A stretch of 64,000 nucleotides of DNA from positions 558,001 to 622,000 of the forward strand of contig JAMYGW020000002.1 of assembly GCA_025617375.2 (NCBI GenBank), in the 5' to 3' direction. The translations under genes and the position numbers were made by a program. The notes below the pieces were generated by a model, which was not told the origin of the DNA, ran no database searches, and saw only the letters and a list, made by a program, of their open reading frames with translations. Of the stretch, positions 54,703 to 64,000 are shown piece by piece. The stretch's first letter is position 1, and each line of letters opens with the position of its first letter. Source of the DNA: Acarospora socialis (Eukaryota; Ascomycota; Lecanoromycetes; Acarosporales; Acarosporaceae).

Positions 54703-56027
54703 ATGTCTCTGAGACGCTCTTCCAGAGTTGCCGCTGTTCGACCAGCAACGAATGTAGTGCAGCCCCCAACAAGCTCGAGCGGTATCATCAGTAGGATTAG
54801 AAAGAGCTCGGACAGTGAAATCACGAAGACAGTACATGGACCAAAAGCACGGAAGTCAAGTGATGTCTCGAAGAGTGCCGCGGCCCAGCTCAAGACGGAC
54901 TTTGCAACTCCCGATCTCCCCTCTACACCGAAGCGCAGGAGGAAAGATGCTTCAGCAAGCAACCCACCACCGCCGATTACGCCCACTCCAACCCAGATCG
55001 GGATCATGACAACCTCATACAGCACCGGCGATATTGATGATGCCACCCCGCCGCCTCCTTCCGCCGACCGACCGGCCGAACCGCATCAGACAAACGCACC
55101 CCTCAAGACACCCGGCGGATCGCGCCTGTTAACCTACGCTGAAGAGGTCATCGACTCCTCGCCCTCAAAGACTGGCATCCCCCGGCCAACGACGACCACC
55201 GGCCACCTCTTAGAAGAAGCGTGTGCGCATCTAATTAAGGTCGACCCTCGGCTCAAGCCCGTCATAGCGAAGCACCACTGTCGCATCTTCTCGCCCGAGG
55301 GACTCGCCGAGGAGGTCGATCCCTTCCGCAGCCTGAGTAGCGGTATCATGGCGCAGCAAGTCTCTGGCGCAGCCGCCAAGTCGATCAAGAACAAGTTCGT
55401 AGGCCTCTTCAACCCCACACTCGTCAACGGCGACGAAGGCTCGCAGCACCCTGCTGCCTTCCCGAGCCCAGCGCAAGTTGCCGCCTGTGATGTGGCCTTC
55501 CTACGCCAGGCTGGCCTTTCGGGCCGCAAGGCGGAGTATATCAAGGGATTGGCAGAGAAGTTCGTTAGCGGCGAGTTGAGCGCACAGATGCTGATCAAGG
55601 CGAGCGACGACGAGGTGCTGGAGAAATTGACGGCTGTAAGGGGCTTAGGGAAGTGGTCCGTGGAGATGTTTGCTTGCTTCGGTTTGAAACGCATGGACGT
55701 CTTTTCGACGGGCGACTTGGGAGTACAGTACGTATCATTTCATGTGTACACATACGACTGGTTGCTGATCACGGTATAGACGAGGCATGGCTGCCTTGAT
55801 GGGTAGGGATGTGGCTAAACTAAAAGCGAAAGGTGGTAAGTGGAAATACATGTCGGAGCAGGATATGTTGGAGCATTCTGCCAAGTTCGCTCCGTATAGG
55901 TATGCCTGATCTATTCTTATATGGTTAAAGCTGAGGGGTGCTGATGCTGATGGATTGCAGGAGTTTGTTTATGTGGTATATGTGGCGAATCGAAGATGTA
56001 AATGTAGATGCTGTTCAAGATAACTGA
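54703..56027 (+). CDS. MAG1: DNA-3-methyladenine glycosylase (AlkA/Mag1 type)
   Basis: Three exons (54703-55727, 55780-55899, 55961-56027) give 403 residues. The C-terminal half is an HhH-GPD base-excision glycosylase: HLIKVDPRLKPVIAKHHCRI, FRSLSSGIMAQQVSGAAAKS, LRQAGLSGRKAEYIKGLA, the helix-hairpin-helix LTAVRGLGKWSVEMF and, across intron 1, STGDLGVQRGMAALMG with the presumed catalytic Asp in GD. KWKYMSEQDMLE and YRSLFMWYMWRIED close the fold. It removes alkylated purines. The N-terminal 150 residues are Ser/Pro/Thr-rich and disordered with a nuclear signal (PKRRRKD). This extension is long relative to S. pombe Mag1, as often in filamentous fungi. Convergent with QCR7. Confidence 0.93.
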
Positions 56028-56315
56028 GGCCGTATACTCCGTACGCTTAATCTACCCTCAGCGTATGTAGCATCAGCAGCACCGGATAGGACTCGGTTTT
56101 GCGGCTGGCGCATGTGACCGTGAGGGACTGATGTCCTTAGTCCGTCCTGGGGGAGGTACTCTCGGAGCGCGCACATGCCCATTAAGTTCTCTGAGACGTT
56201 TTCTTTGTCCTTCTATACAATGATGGTAGGATAAGTTGTGGTACACGATCTGCTGCGAATGCCTCACTCCTCCAACGAACACTATGTCACTGTACAACCC
56301 TATCCCCCACAAGCT

Positions 56316-56927
56316 TCAGTCTCTGTCTTTCCGCCGGTAAACGGTCATCGCTTCCAAATCGTCCCGCTCCTTCGCCTCTTTCTCGATCTGTTCTAGAATC
56401 GGTGTGAGGTACAGGAGATCCTAAGTGCGACCCGAATCAGTCAAGGGGCGAAATTCACAGGGGTCACGTCCCTAGGACACACCTCCTCCGGCTTTGTGTG
56501 CTCCTCTTTGGGAAGAAGCTGGTGGGACATTGAACACTGTATCCAAGTTCAGTGTTTGGCCTTGTATGACCAGTCCCCTTCGCAAGCCAACGAACCTGGA
56601 AAGCCCTCCGCATCCGGAATACACGGTCATATGCCTCCTTGGGAGGCAGTCGTTTGAGGGCTAATAGGACGTTTGGGTTCTCCTCAGGGATCAGATCGTC
56701 GGCTCTGCGGATTCAGACGGGTAAGTTCTTGACCATGATCTGCCAAGGCTATCCTGCACCGAAGCCAATCGTCGCTATGGAAGTCGACCACTCAAGGGTA
56801 GTCCGTCGTACCTCAACCCAAGCTTCCTATAACCCGCCGCGTCGACGTACCACTCCGCCAATGGCATCATTAGCCGTTTCAGCCATGGCCGTTTGATGAT
56901 GAATTTCGTGAATGAAGGCGAAGACAT
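56316..56927 (-). CDS. QCR7: Ubiquinol-cytochrome c reductase subunit 7
   Basis: Four short exons (56927-56812, 56704-56596, 56536-56483, 56420-56316) give 127 residues. No single frame is long enough to stand out. The assembled protein starts MSSPSFTKFIIKRPWLKRL, then PLAEWYVDAAGYRKLGLR, ADDLIPEENPNVLLALKRLP, PKEAYDRVFRMRRAFQCSMS, HQLLPKEEHTKPEEDLLYLT and PILEQIEKEAKERDDLEAM. This is the fungal 14 kDa subunit of respiratory complex III, on the matrix side of the bc1 complex. All four phases fit and the length equals the family norm. It shares a 512-bp divergent promoter with the mitochondrial carrier gene and converges on MAG1. Confidence 0.95.
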
Positions 56928-57439
56928 GGTCGCACACCGATCAGGGTATCGAACGCGCGGGCTGTGACTCGAGTATGTCCCAGTCTACTCGATCCCTTGC
57001 CTCACCGCACCTTATGATGAGGTCGAGATATGCCGGAATTAGCTTTTCGGCTGTCAGCGAGTTTATGTCAGCAGGCTCCCTCGGTCCCCGTGGGCCTGCT
57101 CGCAAAAGCAAAGCTCGGACCACGCCCGCACTTCAACGGCCTTTTGTGGGAACCACTATTTTTGGGGACTTTGTTGTTTTGAACGACGACTTTGTTTCAA
57201 GTCACGTTGAGTCTGGAAGCAGTAACGCGTTGCTGTCGCACTGAGGAAGTTGAAGAATCGTCAATGGAGCAAGTTAATCGTTAAGACCCTTGCTGTCGGG
57301 GCGTGCTGTGGGTGTTGGACCCCGCACACCGCACAAGGGACGAAAACCCGGCGACGCAGCCTACTTGACATCGAATAGCTGCCACTTCGAATCAAGCAAC
57401 CATAGATGTGTTGTCAGAGGGGAGCTCTGAACTTCCGAG
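56928..57439. promoter_or_regulatory. Divergent promoter of QCR7 and the NAD+ carrier gene
   Basis: A 512-bp intergenic region between the start codons of two genes for mitochondrial proteins. No element is assigned. Co-regulation is possible but not shown by the sequence. Confidence 0.45.
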
Positions 57440-58716
57440 ATGTCTCTCGACCGCACGATGAGCGCTCCGTCCGAAAACGCCCAGCAATACGCTGCCTCGA
57501 ACCCTCCGCAAGCCCCGATTGAGTACCACGGTGGCTCGATCCTAGGAGCACCAATTACTCGCTTGGAGGTCTTGTCGACCAAGCTTCCTCCCCCTTACAT
57601 CGTACCATTCTGTGGTGCTTGGGCCGGCGTGGCTTCCGGCATCGTCACTTGTCCTCTGGATGTGATCAAGACGAAACTGCAGGCGCAGGGAGGCTTTCAG
57701 CGGCGGAGGGGCGGCATTGGCGTCGATGTTAAGATGGCATCCCGTGGCATGATGAAGACTGCGGAATCAATATGGAGAGAAGAAGGGATGCGAGGCATGT
57801 ACCGGGGCTTGGGACCAATGTTGCTTGGCTATCTCCCGACATGGGCTGTCTACCTCACAGTCTATGAACGAAGCAAGGATTACTTTGCTTCGAAGACTGG
57901 TATGCTGAGCTTCAACAAGTTTCTCGATTCGGGTGTATTGACGTGAGGTCAGATAACGTATGGTTTTCACGGGGCTACGCTTCCTTAACCGCCGGTGCAT
58001 GCTCTACGTTGGCTACGAACCCTATCTGGGTCATCAAGACTAGACTCATGGCTCAGTCCGGGTGGAGGGATCCCAGCAGCAACGCAAGGCCGCCATGGCA
58101 CTACACCTCCACGCTTGACGCTGCACGGAAGATGTACCGAAGCGAGGGCATCCTGGCGTTCTATTCCGGGCTTGGGCCTGCTCTGCTTGGCTTGGCTCAC
58201 GTGGCAGTGCAGTTCCCTCTGTACGAGTACTTCAAGATCAAGTTCACCGGTCTGGGCATGGGGGAGCAAGATGAAAACGCCCAAAAAACCCACTTCTGGG
58301 GGATCTCATTCGCGACTTTCTTGAGCAAAGTCTGTGCGAGTACGGCAACATATCCTCACGAAGTCTTGCGAACGAGATTGCAAACGCAACAGCGGTCTCT
58401 TCCAGTACAGTCACCCGAGGGAATCGCATTCCGCGGAAGTTTAGACGGGCCACAGGATCGCGGGAGGCCACCTGGAGCGGCCTCCTCGGACGGCATGCGG
58501 AACACGCCGCGCTATCGTGGAACCATCAGCACTTTCAAGATGATTCTGGCAGAAGAGGGCTGGAGGGGGTTCTATGCTGGCTTACCTACCAATCTCGTGC
58601 GGGCAGTGCCAGCTGCGATAACGACGATGCTCACTTTTGAATATCTCAAAAAAGCCATATATACCTTGCAGAGAGAAGGCCAGAGGAAACTAGAGAGGGA
58701 TGCGGAAGCAGTATAA
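57440..58716 (+). CDS. YIA6: Mitochondrial carrier, NAD+ transporter type (Ndt1/Yia6)
   Basis: Two exons (57440-57899, 57953-58716) give 407 residues. Three mitochondrial-carrier repeats are present, each with its signature: CPLDVIKTKLQ, NPIWVIKTRLM and YPHEVLRTRLQ. The PIW variant in repeat 2 marks the pyridine nucleotide/folate/pyrimidine subgroup. MYRGLGPMLLGYLPTWAVYL, LTAGACSTLATNPIWV, GLGPALLGLAHVAVQFPLYEY and FYAGLPTNLVRAVPAAITT match Ndt1-like proteins, which import NAD+ into the matrix. The junction reads KTDNVWFSRGYASL. A roughly 50-residue Pro/Arg/Gly-rich insertion lies between PHEVLRTRLQTQQ and RYRGTIST in repeat 3, a feature I recall in filamentous-fungal members. Pyrimidine nucleotide transport (Rim2) is the main alternative. 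Confidence 0.87.
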
Positions 58717-60103
58717 GACCACTTCTTTGGATCGCTATGCCGGGCCTCGCCCGGATCTCCGACTAGGGGATGGCACCGTCTCTTGTACTCGTAAATCGAA
58801 GCGTGTGAGTTTTCTCATTTCTAGTCCATATGTCTGTCCTTCACGCGCAAGGCGAGCGGCGCAAGAAGGAGTCGGGAAGCAGCACCGGTTATTTTCTGCC
58901 TAGGCTTCAACTGCCGATAGGTCTTTTTCGTTTTCTGCGATAGTGGTTGGCATACCGTGGAGATGCATTCGAGGATTAACGCGTTCGAAGTTGCTTCCCC
59001 ACAGATTCGAGGCTCATCATCGTTGGGCGTTGGAACTCTGCGAATCACCTGTACATAGACTCCTGTATCTCCAAGCGATTGTGCCGAATCACGAAGGTCG
59101 GATCGGTACAACTTGAGTTACTACATCAACTTCTGCAGTGTGGTAACTCGTACACCCGATGAACCTCCCAAGCCCAACACCGCAGGTTCACATGTGGGAT
59201 TCCAATCACGTCTAACCTCATTCGATTGCAGATGCAGCTGTGAATCAATCTGGCTGGCGCAAGAGATTCCACCCATTATCAGTACCAATGCTTCTACAGA
59301 AAGTCACGTATAACAGTTGGTTCTTGTGAATAAGCCCTGTGATACTGACAAACAACATCTTGTGAACGTTTAGCAAGTAGATGACCAGATGAGACAGAAG
59401 TTGAATACTTCTCAATTATGATCGCATCGCTCATGATCTCTGTGTTGTGGAGGGATTGATGTAGACTCTTGCACATGAAGGCCACTGGTATGAACAGCAT
59501 ATAGATGGGCGCTAAAAGGTAATGGATGGTAAGAGTGGACAAAGACTCGGTATCAAGAGAGTGGACTCAGTGGAGGATACCTGCGGACTATTTGAATCTC
59601 CGTCCGTCGAAGCGATGGTGGTGAGCGTCCCTCGGGGTCATCAATCTTACCTCCTCGTAAGATAACGTGAGCGATGGTCCATGCTTTCAATTGGTGCTAG
59701 GAATGACTTCAGCAATACGGTATTCAATCTGATGAACCGGGATTGAACATGACATGCAAGAATCCATTACAGAGATCATCAGGAGGAAATTTTATAATCT
59801 ACTGTAACTTTGTCTGTCAAAACTCTTTGGGAAAGGCGTTTATCGAACCACAGACTTCGCTTCGCCGATCCGAAAAGTAGTGCTTCCTACCGAACTGAAC
59901 AAGGGTGGAGTCCTCAACACCACGACTACGACTACCTTACCGACCTCCTCTTTGCTCCCCCGCCGCGGAAGACCCGGACCACACTCGTTACGTTCTTTGA
60001 GACTCAACGCCGCCTGGAGCGAGTCATCTATTCACTTTCACGATCGAGTTTTGACTGACGGTGGAAACGTACTGGTGGACGCCGTGGGCGTCTCCGAGCC
60101 ACA
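58717..60103. other. Intergenic, about 1.4 kb
   Basis: No gene is supported. It holds the 3' flank of the carrier gene and the upstream region of ANP1. Short frames on both strands show no motifs. Confidence 0.5.
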
Positions 60104-61642
60104 ATGCTGCTCCCCAAGGGCGGTGTCACTTGGAAGTCGGCCAAGGCCCGATTGCCACCTTCAAGAGCCATCTTTCATTTCCTTACACGCACGCGATTCC
60201 TACTCTTCGTTGCGCTGGCGGGCGTGGTGGTGCTATTATGGCGAGGAATAAGCATATCAGCAGCGGAGATGCAAAAGTTTGTCCACCATTATCCTCACTA
60301 CCTGAAAACAGCCCCAGTTCTGGTTGGCTGATTTGACCTTTTCCGCGCCAGTTTCTACTGTTGGGGCCCGGCAAAGTCACCGCTGCAGATGTCTCTCAAC
60401 GAGCAGGCGGACTGGAACGCACATCTCCAGACGCCCGTCCTCTTCAACCACCACGTTCCCATCGAGATCAATTCTACCACGATCAATCATGTCGACCTCA
60501 ACCCGATCCAGTCGACCACCAAAGCGGTAGAAAACAAAGAACGGGTACTCATCCTCACACCGTTACGAGACGCGGCTCCATACATCAACAAATACTTCGA
60601 CCTCTTGTCCGTGCTCACATACCCTCACGAACTGATTGACCTCGCATTCCTTGTGGGCGATTCCTCCGACGATACGCTGGCGGTTTTGTCGAGCGAGTTG
60701 GACCGCATCCAGAAGAGGACGGACCACATACCGTTTCACAGCGCCCTGATCGTGGAGAAGGACTTTGGACAGGTCACAAGCCAAAAGGTGGAGGACAGAC
60801 ATGGCTTCGCGGCTCAAGGGCCGAGACGAAAAGCAATCGGCCGGGCCCGGAACTACTTGCTCTATGCGGCACTCAAGCCGGAACACTCGTGGGTTTACTG
60901 GAGAGATGTGGACATTGTGGACAGCCCGGAGACCATTTTGGAGGACTTTGTTGCCCATGACAAGGATATTCTGGTTCCAAGTGAGTGAGTCGGTGTCCGG
61001 GATGTTCCTGTGGTGCTCATACAGGATCAGATATCTGGTTTCATAGATATGAGACCAACGATCGAGGGAAGCTAGTTGACGTCGAAGGCAAATGTAAGAT
61101 GTCCACGTTGCATAGCAGGAGTCAGGTACTAAGCGCATTCACAGTCGACTACAACTCCTGGATCGAATCCGATAAAGGGTTACGACTAGCGGCGAGTCTA
61201 GATAAAAATACAATCCTGGCCGAAGGTATTGTACTGGCGGTGCGCGTCTCAAAGATGATTTACTGACTGTCTGGAACAGGCTACGAGGAGTACGACACCG
61301 GAAGGACATATCTCGTGAAACTTGGCCACTGGCGGAAAAACAAAGACGAAGAAGTCGAGCTCGACGGAATCGGGGGTGTCAATATCCTCGTGAAAGCCGA
61401 CGTCCACCGATCAGGTAAGGAACGAGCTAACCAACACTTGATTTGATAGCACTTGACTAACACGTTGTGCCTAAGGGATCAATTTTCCCTGTTACGCCTT
61501 CGAAAACCAAGCCGAGACGGAAGGTTTCGCCAAAATGGCGAAAAGAGCCGGCTACCAGGTCATCGGTCTCCCCAACTACGTCGTCTGGCACATCGACACG
61601 GACGAGAAACCGGGCAATCTGAAAAGTAGACCTGCTTATTGA
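60104..61642 (+). CDS. ANP1: Golgi mannan polymerase II complex subunit, Anp1 family
   Basis: Six exons (60104-60276, 60352-60980, 61031-61093, 61145-61225, 61280-61414, 61476-61642) give 415 residues. A type II membrane protein: short cytosolic tail, anchor FLLFVALAGVVVLLWRGI (about 32-49), lumenal catalytic part. Motifs: FYCWGPAKSP, MSLNEQADWNAHLQTPVLFN, RVLILTPLRDAAPYINKYFD, LAFLVGDSSDDTL, RRKAIGRARNYLLYAAL, metal-binding WRDVDIVDSP (near 243), NIWFHRYE, TILAEGYEEYDTGRTYL, DGIGGVNILVKADVHRSG and INFPCYAFENQAETEGFAK. This is the Anp1/Van1/Mnn9 family (GT62), alpha-mannosyltransferases extending the N-glycan outer chain and fungal-type galactomannan. The close match to MSLNEQADWNAHLQ and VDLNPIQSTTKA points to Anp1 rather than Mnn9 or Van1. 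It acts upstream of wall mannoproteins such as Ecm33. Confidence 0.92.
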
Positions 61643-62857
61643 TCGTGTATTAATCCGCCTTTTATCTTCCATCAACATCTACAAAAAGAGAGCTTTCTTC
61701 TTGCCCCGATTAGGGGAACATCATACTGTCCGGCACCAACAGCGCGCGGTACAAGCTTGTGTGACTGAACTGACTAACCGCGAGAGCGAGCGCGAGCGAA
61801 GCCCTTTTTTTTCCATGTCTTGGGAGTTTGTGGGGATGCGACCTGAGGGAGGGAAGTGGGGGTGTGATACTGTATATATACATGGAGGGTGGCCACTCCG
61901 TCACACAGTCGCAGTCGCAGTCGCAGTCGCGGCCTCTATATTAATACCTATTCCAAGGCAAGAGATAACCTCGCCCTCGATTCTGTCCTCCCACCGTTGT
62001 CCTCGTACCGCGAAAGCGGTCCAGCTCCAACATGCCATCCCTGCCCCTCCCCTCCCTTCACCTTCTCTCGACCGCACGCTTTCCATGGCTCCGGCCTCTC
62101 TCGTCTCACTATGTGCCGCACACTCATACACATCTACCTTAAATCCGTTTTCGCATCCCATCTCATCCCTCCACCCGCACACCCTCGTGTAACACCCCAC
62201 ACCCCACATCCAACGTCCCATCCCCCCAACCAACCTCACGCTTCCCGTCTGGACGACCTCAGATATGCGCCCAAGCCTCTCACTCATGAGTATGTCGAGT
62301 GAAGAGGGGGGTGAGGTGGACTGAGGTGTAGTGCGTGTGCGCTGGTATTAAGGGAAAGTGGTTGTTAGTTGGTTGGCTGGTACGTACAATTTGACGTGAT
62401 GGATGGGGAGGGAAGGCGAGGTTACATGGGCAAGTGTAGGGGGATGTGTATCTAGTCTGGGCCGGGTATGTTGTGTTGGGCTGGGTTGGGTTGGTTTGCG
62501 TAGTGGCCTAGGTTTGATGTGGTTTGTGTGGAGGGGAGGGCGGAAGAGGGGTAAGGAAGGAGAGGATGGATGGGTCGGCGGTTTAGGTAGTCATATATTA
62601 GATGAAGAGCTAGTAACTTCATAAAGGTACTTCTGAGCGCTGGAGATAGAGGGTACGGCAAATTGCGTACCAAAGCGAGGCGGATGGAGAGCGGTCTGGC
62701 GATTCGACGGGAACGCAACTGATTGCTACCGCTATACTGTGCTGTACTATACACGGAAGTTCGCTGGACCCAGTTCCTTCCCCGCTGTGGCGAGTCCCTT
62801 CCTTGCGTTCTTCGTTGCCGCAACTGTGTTCGTACGTCTGTTTCCGAAGTAGAGCGG
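61643..62857. other. Tail-to-tail intergenic, low complexity
   Basis: 1.2 kb between ANP1 and the splicing factor gene. It includes a (CAGTCG)n tract, CT/C-rich plus-strand sequence (61960-62250) and G-rich sequence (62400-62600). Long overlapping frames here are compositional. No gene is supported. Confidence 0.5.
61906..61930. repeat. (CAGTCG)n hexanucleotide repeat
   Basis: Four perfect tandem copies of CAGTCG plus one base. A simple microsatellite. Confidence 0.9.
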
Positions 62858-64000
62858 TCAATCATAGATGCCGCGTTCGAAATTGTCGACGTCGAAGAAG
62901 CGCGCGGAGATGGTGTTTCCGTTGAAGATTCTTCCTTCGAGGGCGTTGACGGCCTAGATATTTGTCAAAAACGCGTAGGGGTTAAGAGTGGAAGGAAAAG
63001 GCGACTTACTCGCAGGGCGGATAGCTGGCTGGTGAATTTGACGAAGACGGGTGCGGTAGCTGGATTGTGGCGGTCGATGAAGACCCTTTCCACACGGCCA
63101 TACTGCGAAGTCGTGCATGTTAGCGACCGCCGCCCTGACGCGATAGGAGTCGTAGGACTGTTCTACCTTCTCCCCGCACTCCTCTCCGATCTCCTGCATC
63201 AACCCCCCATCACCAGCACCCTCCAGCTCCGCATCCAAATCCATCCCATCCACCATGCCCCGCAAAACAATGACCTCGCTCATCGCGCCAAACTCCCCCT
63301 CCTCACTCTCCTCGCCGCCATCCGCACCTTTTCTCTTCTTCCCACCGATAATCTTCCCCCTCCCGCCAGGCCCCACGAACCCACCTCCCTCAGCGTCCGG
63401 TTTTTTCTTCTGCTTCTCGACCTGCACGCGCAATGGATTGACGATGCCGGATCCACTGGCGCCGAGGCCGGAGCCCTTGGTCCAGCCATACTTGGACATG
63501 AGCCGCTCGGCGAAGCCTTTTTGGCCCGGTCGTAGGGATCGAGGCGCGTCTTCTGAGGCTTCGGGCTCGTCGTCGGACGCTTCTTTCTGGAGGGCGGCTT
63601 CGAGCTCGGCGTCGGATTTTGGGAGATCGGATGGTGCGGGGGGGAGGTTGTAACGGACCGCTGCTCGGGATATTGTGCCGGCTGGCGGTAGTGTTGGAGG
63701 ACTTGGCGGTGGAGGAATTCGATCGGAGCTAGGTAGGTGTTGGCCCGTAGGTGGAGGTGGTGGTGGAGGAGGAGAGTGTGACGGAGGTGTTGGCATCAAG
63801 AACTCGGAATGGGGCTGTAGTTGTTGCTGCATCTGGCTCAGACGAAGGCGCCGTGCATAAGCGTCTTCGCCAGTAGGGTCGTCAGGTATCGATGCCGCCG
63901 GTCTTGGATCGTTGAGTGTAGCCTGCTGGCCAAAGTCCGAAGGAGGAGCAAATGACATGGCAGGTGGTGCAAATTGATCTACTACAATTCAGCGGGGTGT
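62858..64000 (-). CDS. SPF45/RBM17-like splicing factor with G-patch and RRM (5' end beyond window)
   Basis: Three exons are visible (at least 63958-63167, 63102-63010, 62953-62858), 327 residues from the first in-window Met. The reading frame continues upstream of that Met as DQFAPPAM, so the N terminus and earlier exon(s) lie beyond the right edge. Order: Pro-rich N-terminal part (PPPPPPPPTGQHLP), DPTGEDAYARRLRLSQ, a G-patch (GQKGFAERLMSKYGWTKGSG then LGASGSGIVNPL, about 147-175 of the visible part), a basic linker (GGKKRKG), and a C-terminal RRM of the UHM type spread over all three exons (VIVLRGMVD, YGRVERVFIDRH, PVFVKFTSQLSALRA, NGNTISARFFD). SPF45-type proteins act in alternative 3' splice-site choice, with the UHM binding ULM motifs. 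Ends VDNFERGIYD. Confidence 0.88.

Noticed and set aside
54570-55694. Minus-strand frames opposite MAG1
   Set aside because: The plus strand carries the clear HhH-GPD glycosylase; the antisense frames lack any motif.
61700-62650. Overlapping 120-160-codon frames in CT- and G-rich sequence
   Set aside because: Low-complexity translations (Ser/Pro/His or Gly/Trp runs) on both strands; a typical compositional artefact between convergent genes.
1-64000. CRISPR arrays, rRNA genes, intact transposons or LTR elements
   Set aside because: No regularly spaced repeats, no rRNA signatures, and no transposase, reverse transcriptase or terminal repeats were found on either strand.

Overview
The window reads as nuclear DNA of a filamentous ascomycete (Pezizomycotina, plausibly Dothideomycetes; the class is a guess). 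The grounds are many short GT-AG introns (about 50-70 bp in most genes), CT-rich leaders, a septation kinase of the SepH/Cdc7 type and a fungal-type complex I accessory subunit. Genes lie on both strands with 0.3-2.3 kb between them. I see no rRNA, CRISPR array, intact transposon or recognisable biosynthetic cluster. One tRNA is clear: tRNA-Gly(UCC) at 32089-32161.

Layout. 1-11 kb: a small DUF1761-like membrane protein, a RING plus coiled-coil protein with HEI10/Zip3-like architecture, a 21.3 kDa-type complex I subunit, a Dot5/PRXQ thiol peroxidase, the phosphatidylserine transfer protein UPS2 and an unrecognised conserved protein. 11-19 kb: a large glycosylated fungal membrane protein, ethanolamine-phosphate cytidylyltransferase (ECT1) and a branched-chain aminotransferase-like enzyme. 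21-31 kb: divergent GRX5 and PPC decarboxylase, then two paralogous 205-residue secreted proteins (23.1-23.7 kb and 30.7-31.3 kb, opposite strands) enclosing a YFH7-like kinase, eIF2B-beta (GCD7) and the lipid phosphatase NEM1. 32-42 kb: tRNA-Gly, a low-complexity hypothetical protein, dihydrofolate synthetase (FOL3) and the 14-exon SepH kinase. 42-54 kb: a doubtful small protein, an Mcp2-type UbiB kinase, a broken MFS transporter, a bHLH transcription factor, doubtful ORFs and the GPI-anchored wall protein ECM33. 54-64 kb: MAG1, QCR7 (four short exons), an NDT1-type NAD+ carrier, the Golgi mannosyltransferase ANP1 and an SPF45-like G-patch/RRM splicing factor that runs off the right edge.

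Most genes are housekeeping. Two themes recur: mitochondria (complex I subunit, UPS2, GRX5, Mcp2-like, QCR7, NDT1) and phosphatidylethanolamine/phosphatidate metabolism (UPS2, ECT1, NEM1). I take these as the usual mix of a fungal chromosome, not a cluster. The most promising undescribed item is the pair of paralogous small secreted proteins. Exon boundaries were worked out by hand from splice consensus, frame continuity and recalled family sequence; nothing was run.
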